Shown piece by piece: positions 6,986 through 11,491 of a stretch of 11,491 nt of DNA. The stretch spans positions 1 to 11,491 of the forward strand of contig JAITRV010000099.1 in the NCBI GenBank assembly GCA_031288215.1, given 5' to 3'. The DNA comes from Spirochaetaceae bacterium. GTDB lineage: Bacteria; Spirochaetota; Spirochaetia; Treponematales; Breznakiellaceae. Within the stretch, counting starts at the first letter, position 1. Each line of letters starts with the position of its first letter. The translations under genes were made by a program, and so were the position numbers. The notes beneath the pieces were generated by a model that was given only the letters and a program-made list of their open reading frames with translations, ran no database searches and was not told the origin of the DNA.

Positions 6986-6998
6986 TTTCATCATGAAA
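6986..6998. promoter_or_regulatory. Dyad TTTCAT-C-ATGAAA, candidate operator between divergent operons
   Basis: This is a perfect 6-1-6 inverted repeat in the AT-rich part of the divergent region. It lies directly upstream of the TTGACT box of the importer promoter and near a CATAAT box on the minus strand (6973-6968). The 6-1-6 geometry is like Fur-family or other dimeric metal-regulator half-sites, but the bases do not match the classical Fur, ModE or DtxR consensus. A single operator here could control both directions. Confidence 0.35.
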
Positions 6999-7003
6999 TA
7001 GAG

Positions 7004-7032
7004 TTGACTTATAGTTTGTTTCATTGTATTGT
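7004..7032 (+). promoter_or_regulatory. Probable sigma70-type promoter of the ABC importer operon
   Basis: TTGACT (7004-7009) and TATTGT (7027-7032) are separated by 17 bases, giving 5/6 and 4/6 matches to the consensus. Transcription would start near 7039, only a few bases before the permease ATG, so the message would be almost leaderless. TATAGT at 7010-7015 is a second possible -10 box, with a weak -35 overlapping the TTTCAT dyad. It would give a leader of about 22 bases. Confidence 0.45.
7020..7030 (+). repeat. 11-base inverted repeat, importer-side copy
   Basis: TTCATTGTATT overlaps the proposed -10 box of the importer promoter and is the exact inverse of 6826-6836. Its TTCAT core also occurs at 6952 and 6987, giving spacings of 35 and 33 bases, roughly three helical turns. 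A protein bound here would compete with RNA polymerase, which would suit repression. Confidence 0.4.
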
Positions 7033-7043
7033 GTCTTGAGATT

Positions 7044-8072
7044 ATGATGAAGCAGCAAAGAAGAGAACGGCTCCTTATTTTCACCCTCGCGTTCCTGCTC
7101 TTTCCGGCGGTCCTCTGCTCCCTCTCCATAGGCCGCTTTAGCATGCCGCCGTCCATGGTTTTTCGCGTGCTGTTCGCCCGTCTTACCGGAGCAGAGGTAT
7201 CCCTCCAGGCGGATAACGTGATTTTCATCATCCGGCTGCCCCGGATCTTCCTGTCCATGCTGGTAGGGGCGGCCCTCTCCCTCTCCGGCGCCGCCTACCA
7301 GAGCCTGTTCAGGAATCCCATGGTTTCCCCGGGGGTGCTGGGGGTAACCAACGGAGCGGGGTTCGGCGCGGCCCTGGCCATCCTTTTAAGCCTTCCCTCG
7401 TTTTTTATTCAAGGGATGGCCTTTGTCTTCGGTCTTGCAACCGTGGCGCTCGTCCTCTCCCTGACCCGCATGGCCGGGGCCGGAAAGGGGCGGAATTCCA
7501 CCGTGGTCCTCATCCTGACCGGAACCATCATGAACGCCCTCTTTTCTTCTATTATTTCCTTTACCAAATATGTGGCCGACGGGGACCAAAAATTGCCGGA
7601 AATAACCTTTTGGCTCATGGGGAGTTTTGCCCGCTCAGGAAACGGCCGCAACGTGCTGGTCATGCTGGCGGTCCTCCTCTCGGCGGGAACCGTCCTCTTC
7701 CTCCTGCGCTGGCGGATCACGATCCTCTCCTTCAGTGACGAGGAAGCCCGCTCCATGGGGGTCAATACCCGGCAGGTCAGGGCCCTGGTGATCCTGGCCT
7801 CTACCCTGCTCACCGCCGCCGCGGTCAGCCTCTGCGGGATCATCTCCTGGGTGGGGCTGATCATTCCCCATATCTGCCGGCTCCTGGTGGGGCCGAATAA
7901 CCGCGCCCTGTTTCCCGCCGTTCTCCTGGGGGGCGCCCTGTTCATGCTCATGGTGGATAACGGCGCCCGGGCCATTATTCCCGGCGAACTGCCCGTGGGA
8001 GTGCTGGTCTCCTTCATCGGAGCGCCCCTCTTTTTATATATGCTTTTTTGCGGAAGAAGGGAATGGCTCTAA
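7044..8072 (+). CDS. FecCD/BtuC-family ABC permease, probably for molybdate/tungstate (MolB-like)
   Basis: The protein has 342 residues, is very hydrophobic, and should have about ten transmembrane helices in the inner membrane. It shows the family landmarks: RLPR (64-67) followed by VGAALSLSGAAYQ and RNPMVSPGVLG (90-100). Near the C-terminus are GLIIPHICRLLVG, the ARAIIPGELPVGVL segment and IGAPLFLYML. These are the hallmarks of type II importers for metal chelates, B12 and, in the MolB branch, molybdate/tungstate. ATG 7044 or 7047 is the likely start. A TTG at 7029 is also in frame but lacks support. The Shine-Dalgarno is weak (only GAG at 7038-7040). The ATPase gene starts 26 bases downstream. 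Substrate specificity is inferred from the adjoining modA/modB-like genes and not from a residue signature. Confidence 0.9.
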   Translation: MMKQQRRERLLIFTLAFLLFPAVLCSLSIGRFSMPPSMVFRVLFARLTGAEVSLQADNVIFIIRLPRIFLSMLVGAALSLSGAAYQSLFRNPMVSPGVLGVTNGAGFGAALAILLSLPSFFIQGMAFVFGLATVALVLSLTRMAGAGKGRNSTVVLILTGTIMNALFSSIISFTKYVADGDQKLPEITFWLMGSFARSGNGRNVLVMLAVLLSAGTVLFLLRWRITILSFSDEEARSMGVNTRQVRALVILASTLLTAAAVSLCGIISWVGLIIPHICRLLVGPNNRALFPAVLLGGALFMLMVDNGARAIIPGELPVGVLVSFIGAPLFLYMLFCGRREWL

Positions 8073-8098
8073 GCCAAGGGCCGGAAACCGGAGGAATA

Positions 8099-8878
8099 AT
8101 GGAACTGGTGTTGGAACATGTGGCCTGCGGCTACGGGAAAAAGACGGTGCTTGAGGATTTTTCCGCCCGGATTTCGTCGGGGGAAATATTCTGCCTCCTG
8201 GGGCCCAACGGCATCGGCAAGACCACCCTCTATAAGACCATCCTCGGATTTCTGCCTTCTCTGAAAGGAACCATCAGTATGAACGGCAGGGACATCAAAA
8301 GTTTTTCTCCCAAAGAACTGGCCCGGTATATCGGCTATGTCCCCCAGAACCAGAGTTCTTCCTTCGCCTTCTCGGTGCCGGAGGTGATTCTCATGGGCCG
8401 CACCTCCCACCTGGCCGCTTTCGAGCAGCCGGGCCGCAGGGACCTGGACGTGGTGGAACGCATTATGGCGGAACTGGGGATTTCCCATCTGGGGGAACGG
8501 CTCTACACGGAGCTTTCCGGGGGAGAGCGGCAGATGGCGCTCATCGCCCGGGCCCTGGCCCAGGAACCGGCCTTTCTCATGATGGACGAACCCACGGGGA
8601 ACCTTGATTTTGGGAATCAGGCCCTGGTGCTCCGGCAGATCCTCGGCCTTGCGGAACAGGGCTTAGGTATCATCATGACCACCCATTACCCCGAGCAGGT
8701 GCTCCTGCTTAATACCACGGCGGCCCTGATAAAGCGGGACAAACGCACGGTCAGCGGTCCCGCGCGGGAGGTGCTCACCGAAAGCGTCCTGGGGGAAACC
8801 TACGGCGTTCCGGTGGCGGTGGCGGAGTTCCCCTACCGGGACAAGCGCCTTTCTGTTTGTCAGCCCTTGTTAACGTGA
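8099..8878 (+). CDS. ABC transporter ATPase of the FecCD-type importer (FepC/MolC-like)
   Basis: The protein has 259 residues, the usual length for this family, and is cytoplasmic. It shows Walker A GPNGIGKTT (35-43), Q-loop YVPQ (Q83), signature LSGGERQ (139-145), Walker B FLMMDE (159-164), D-loop NLD and H-loop histidine H196 (TTHYPEQ). All catalytic elements are intact. It would hydrolyse ATP to drive the permease encoded just upstream. ATG 8099 is chosen because GGAGG (8090-8094) precedes it and the ABC fold starts immediately. An upstream in-frame ATG at 8048 would overlap the permease gene and add 17 residues with no family match. Adjacent genes suggest oxyanion transport, but the ATPase itself does not show substrate. 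Confidence 0.93.
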   Translation: MELVLEHVACGYGKKTVLEDFSARISSGEIFCLLGPNGIGKTTLYKTILGFLPSLKGTISMNGRDIKSFSPKELARYIGYVPQNQSSSFAFSVPEVILMGRTSHLAAFEQPGRRDLDVVERIMAELGISHLGERLYTELSGGERQMALIARALAQEPAFLMMDEPTGNLDFGNQALVLRQILGLAEQGLGIIMTTHYPEQVLLLNTTAALIKRDKRTVSGPAREVLTESVLGETYGVPVAVAEFPYRDKRLSVCQPLLT

Positions 8879-8941
8879 GCGATCCGTTGAGGAATTTATA
8901 GAAGAATATATACGAAGGAATATGTCATGAAGGAGTGTGTT

Positions 8942-10060
8942 ATGAAAACCACAAGAAACCTGTTGTTCATCGCGGTATCCCTTATGGGGATGTTTATGCT
9001 TGCCCTGCCGGTATACGCCACAGGAAAACGGGACGCCTCCGCCTCGGAGCGTGCGCCCTCCGCGGTCGAGAGCGCCTTCAGGATCGTCCGGGACTCCGAC
9101 GGCAACGAGGTGGAGATCCCCCGGGAGGTGAGCCGGGCGGGACCGGTCATCGGCGCCTTTGCCCAGATGACTCAGGTGGTAAGCGCCGGCGGCGGCAAGA
9201 TCAGCGCCGCGGCTACCCAGAATATCAGCGCCTATTTTAAGAAGGTGTTCCCCGACTATTCGGTCAGTAACAGCGGCAACTTCAACGCGACGTCGGTGGA
9301 GGACCTTATCGCCTCGGGAACCCAGGTTGCCTACGGCCCCGGCACGATCTTTTCGGCGGAACAAAAGGAACAGCTTAAAAAAGCGGGGGTGGCCTTTGTG
9401 GCGATTAACAACATCGCCGATGTGGCGGGCCTCTGCGAGTCCTTCCGGATAATCGGCACTATCCTGGGGGAAAAAGAAGCCCGGCGGGCCGATGAATTTG
9501 TCGCCTATTACCAGGGGAATATGAAGACCGCCCGGGATCGCAGCGCCGGAATCGATCCCGCGCAGAAGGTGCGGTTCCTCTCGCTCTTCTATTCCGCCAA
9601 CGCCTATGCCACCACCAACAGCCGGGACATCAGCCATGAGTATATAGAAGCCGCCGGCGGCATCAATGTGGCCAAAGATTACCTGGGGGCCGCCGCGGGC
9701 AATTCCCTGACGGTTGACGCGGAACAGATCGTCCAATGGGACCCCCAGGTGATCATGCTCAACAGCCGGCGGGGCGCCCAGGCGGTACTGGACGATCCCG
9801 CCCTGCAAGCCGTTTCAGCGGTAAAAAACCGCAAGGTCTACGTATGCCCCTACGGCATCTATCTCTGGTCGGTCCGTTCCGGCGAGGGGGCCATGCTGCC
9901 CCTCTGGCTGGGGACCAAACTGTACCCGGACCGCTTTGCCGATGTGGACATGAAAGAGGTGGTGAAACACTTCTTCAACTATTTCTACAACTACGACATC
10001 CCCGCATCTGAGATAGACACGGTGCTTGCCGGGGATGCCAGTACGGCCATGACCAGATAG
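8942..10060 (+). CDS. Periplasmic binding protein of the FecCD-type importer (PF01497-type, MolA-like)
   Basis: The protein has 372 residues. A signal peptide (MKTTRNLLFIAVSLMGMFMLALPVYA) is followed by TGKRDASASE and no lipobox cysteine. The mature part starts with the family's RIVRDSDGNEVEIP strand and has the two-lobe pattern joined by a long helix. VQWDPQVIMLNSR and, from about residue 298, VYVCPYGIYLWSVRSGEG followed by LPLWLGTKLYPDRF and a VVKHFFNYFYNYD helix close the protein. That C-terminal block resembles what I recall for MolA-type molybdate/tungstate binders, but also other metal-chelate binders. ATG 8942 has AAGGAG (8930-8935) at 6 bases. ATG 8927, with GAAGGA upstream, would add MKECV. 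Binding is expected in the periplasm, delivering substrate to the permease. The gene is followed without a gap by a tandem 12-base repeat carrying the next ribosome-binding site. Confidence 0.85.
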   Translation: MKTTRNLLFIAVSLMGMFMLALPVYATGKRDASASERAPSAVESAFRIVRDSDGNEVEIPREVSRAGPVIGAFAQMTQVVSAGGGKISAAATQNISAYFKKVFPDYSVSNSGNFNATSVEDLIASGTQVAYGPGTIFSAEQKEQLKKAGVAFVAINNIADVAGLCESFRIIGTILGEKEARRADEFVAYYQGNMKTARDRSAGIDPAQKVRFLSLFYSANAYATTNSRDISHEYIEAAGGINVAKDYLGAAAGNSLTVDAEQIVQWDPQVIMLNSRRGAQAVLDDPALQAVSAVKNRKVYVCPYGIYLWSVRSGEGAMLPLWLGTKLYPDRFADVDMKEVVKHFFNYFYNYDIPASEIDTVLAGDASTAMTR

Positions 10061-10084
10061 CATATTAAGGAACATATTAAGGAA
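10061..10084 (+). repeat. Perfect tandem duplication of a 12-base unit containing a Shine-Dalgarno
   Basis: CATATTAAGGAA occurs twice head to tail (10061-10072 and 10073-10084), starting at the base after the binding-protein stop codon. The second AAGGA is the ribosome-binding site of the ModA-like gene, 8 bases before ATG 10092. The first is a spare 20 bases away. Copy-number change would alter spacing upstream but leave the proximal site in place. Confidence 0.8.
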
Positions 10085-10091
10085 GACCATC

Positions 10092-10886
10092 ATGCAGAAG
10101 AAAAGAATGCTCGGAATTGCCGCGGCGATTGTGCTTGCCCCGGCAATGGTTTTTTCAGGGGGACGCAAAGAGGCCGCCGCAAAAGAGACGCCGGCGGTAC
10201 AGCCGGCGGAGCTCCATCTCTATGCGGGGGCGGGGCTGCGGGTACCGGCGGAGATCATCATCAAGAATTTTGAAGAAGCCACAGGCCACACGGTTACGGT
10301 TGAATGGGCCGGCATGGGGCAGCTTCTGACGCGGTTTAAGACGACCAATACCGGGGATGTCTTTCTTTCCGGCGCGGAGTCCTATGTGGATGAAATCAAA
10401 AAGGACGGAAACGTGCTGCTTGACAAGCGGCTGGTCTACCATACCGCGGTAATGGCGGTGCGCCGGGACAAGGCCGCGGGGATCAACAGCTTTGAAGATC
10501 TGTCCAAGAGCGATCTGCGCCTTGCCGTGGGGGATCCGGAAGCGATAGCCCTGGGAAAAAGCGGTGAAGTGATGCTGGAAAAGAGCGGCTTTGGGGAGGA
10601 ACTGCGAAAGAAGATCGTGGTCCGCGCGACTACCGGGCCGCAGCTTTCGATGTATATTTTCAACGGCGATGTGGATGCCGCCATTATGGGCCGGTCAGAC
10701 GCGGTCAAAAATCCCGACAAAGTCGTGCTGCTGCCCATACCCCCCGGTACGCCCCAGGAGATCAGCGCCATTGCGGCCCTGGCGACCTCGGAACACCCTG
10801 ATGCGGCGAAGCAGCTCGTGGAGTGGTTTGCAAAGCCCGAGAGCATCGCCGTATTTGTGAATGAAGGCTACCTGCCGTTTGAATGA
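10092..10886 (+). CDS. modA: ModA-like molybdate/tungstate-binding protein
   Basis: The protein has 264 residues, the usual ModA length. A signal peptide (MQKKRMLGIAAAIVLAPAMVFS) runs into GGRKEAAAKE without a lipobox cysteine. The mature protein opens with LHLYAGAGLRVPAEIIIKNF (41-60), the equivalent of the oxyanion-contacting AAASL strand. GQLLTRF, GDVFLSG (88-94), LAVGDPEAIALGKSG (145-158) and DAAIMGRSDA (195-204) follow. This set matches the ModA/WtpA class of periplasmic oxyanion binders. Whether it favours molybdate or tungstate cannot be read from the sequence. AAGGA at 10079-10083, 8 bases before ATG, supports the start. The downstream permease begins at or just after its stop, as expected of modAB. 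It is on the same strand and 31 bases after the MolA-like gene. Confidence 0.85.
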   Translation: MQKKRMLGIAAAIVLAPAMVFSGGRKEAAAKETPAVQPAELHLYAGAGLRVPAEIIIKNFEEATGHTVTVEWAGMGQLLTRFKTTNTGDVFLSGAESYVDEIKKDGNVLLDKRLVYHTAVMAVRRDKAAGINSFEDLSKSDLRLAVGDPEAIALGKSGEVMLEKSGFGEELRKKIVVRATTGPQLSMYIFNGDVDAAIMGRSDAVKNPDKVVLLPIPPGTPQEISAIAALATSEHPDAAKQLVEWFAKPESIAVFVNEGYLPFE

Positions 10887-10911
10887 CCCTTCCCGGCGCA
10901 GGCTTCCGATC

Positions 10912-11491
10912 ATGGCGTATGCCGCCCTGGCAATTCTGCTCTTTTATATCGCCGGGGCGGCGCTCTCCTTGGTTTTCCAACTGGAAGGCCAGGCGATCCT
11001 CAGGGTGCTGAGACAGCGGGAGACCCGGTTTGCCATCGGGCTTTCCCTGGCAACTTCCCTGTGTTCTCTCTCGCTGGCGGTCCTTATCGGCCTCCCCGCA
11101 TCTTGGGCCATTGTTTCCGGCAGGCCCCCTCTGCGGCCCTTGATCAACATCCTGTTGGACCTTCCAACGGTAACGCCGCCCCTGGTTGCCGGCATCGGAC
11201 TCCTGCTGCTCCTGGGACAAAAGGGCATCCTTGGGGGGATAAGCCCCCGGCTTGCCTCGAAACTTTTCTCCCCCCTGGGTATCATAATCGCCCAGACCTA
11301 TGTGGCCCTTTCGATATTTACCCGCAGCGCGGTTTCGGCTTTTCTGTCGATTGACCGGAATTATATCGGCGCCGCCCATAATTTGGGCCTTGGCCCCCTG
11401 CGGACTTTCCTGCTTGTCGAAATTCCCCTGATATGGAAACCGCTTCTGGGCGCCTGTATCCTGTCCTTTTCCAGGGCCATTGGCGAATTCG
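10912..11491 (+). CDS. modB: ModB-like molybdate/tungstate ABC permease, truncated by window end
   Basis: The frame runs off the right edge after 193 residues. Hydrophobic helices begin at AYAALAILLFYIAG and IGLSLATSLCSLSLAVLIGLPASWA. LPTVTPPLVAGIGLLLLLG is a ModB/WtpB hallmark. The cytoplasmic ATPase-docking loop GAAHNLG...EIPL, then ACILSFSRAIGEF, matches the EAA motif. ATG 10912 has only a weak AGG upstream. TTG 10879 in the same frame would overlap the modA stop and add NDPSRRRLPI, whose positive charges fit the inside rule, so it is a real alternative. The protein would form the membrane channel of the ModABC importer, and an ATPase gene (modC) may follow outside the window. Confidence 0.85.
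   Translation, partial: MAYAALAILLFYIAGAALSLVFQLEGQAILRVLRQRETRFAIGLSLATSLCSLSLAVLIGLPASWAIVSGRPPLRPLINILLDLPTVTPPLVAGIGLLLLLGQKGILGGISPRLASKLFSPLGIIIAQTYVALSIFTRSAVSAFLSIDRNYIGAAHNLGLGPLRTFLLVEIPLIWKPLLGACILSFSRAIGEF

Noticed and set aside
6749..7043. Known riboswitch (cobalamin, molybdenum cofactor, FMN) in the divergent region
   Set aside because: I could not find the conserved boxes of these classes on either strand, although the neighbours made them plausible.
8048..8098. Earlier ATG for the ATPase gene, overlapping the permease
   Set aside because: The extra 17 residues do not fit the ABC family and GGAGG precedes ATG 8099.
8887..8912. Internal promoter (TTGAGG and TATATA) before the MolA-like gene
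   Set aside because: The spacer is only 14 bases. The AT-rich patch is better explained as leader and ribosome-binding sites.
1..11491. CRISPR array, transposase, integrase, tRNA or rRNA
   Set aside because: No regularly spaced repeats, no such coding frames and no recognisable RNA gene sequences were seen.

Overview
The window is GC-rich, densely coding bacterial DNA that looks like a spirochaete, probably a treponeme-type gut anaerobe. The lineage is an inference. It rests on two tandem Wzi-like outer-membrane barrel proteins, on solute-binding proteins whose signal peptides run into small-residue plus charged linkers (ATGKRD, SGGRKE), and on the mix of transport and anaerobic redox genes. 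No rRNA, tRNA, CRISPR array, transposase or integrase is visible.

Layout. (1) 1-106 is the C-terminal tail of a membrane protein, probably a TRAP-transporter large permease. (2) 107-318 is noncoding and carries a run of tri-loop hairpins with competing pairings, then a possible promoter. (3) 319-3929 holds two consecutive genes for secreted, barrel-type outer-membrane proteins that share an N-terminal helical motif. (4) 3930-3980 is a short convergent junction rich in GC palindromes. (5) 3981-6748, minus strand, is a tight two-gene redox operon: a phytoene-dehydrogenase-like FAD flavoprotein followed by a ferredoxin-reductase/[2Fe-2S] ferredoxin fusion. The downstream ribosome-binding site lies in the last codons of the upstream gene. 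(6) 6749-7043 is a divergent, locally AT-rich control region of about 295 bases. It has an 11-base inverted repeat, a TTTCAT-C-ATGAAA dyad, sigma70-like boxes and a 17-codon ORF with a strong Shine-Dalgarno. (7) 7044-11491, plus strand, encodes two ABC importers in a row: a FecCD-type permease, its ATPase and a PF01497-type binding protein (the MolBCA architecture), then a ModA-like binding protein and a ModB-like permease cut off by the window end.

Working hypothesis: region 7 is a combined molybdate/tungstate acquisition locus in which two unrelated importer types serve the same oxyanion. This would suit an anaerobe using Mo/W enzymes such as formate dehydrogenase or nitrogenase. The ModAB half is well supported. 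The substrate of the FecCD half is inferred from its neighbours and from general resemblance to MolA, and iron-chelate, haem or corrinoid remain possible. The redox pair probably passes electrons from NAD(P)H through FAD and a [2Fe-2S] cluster to the partner flavoprotein. Its substrate is not evident from the sequence.
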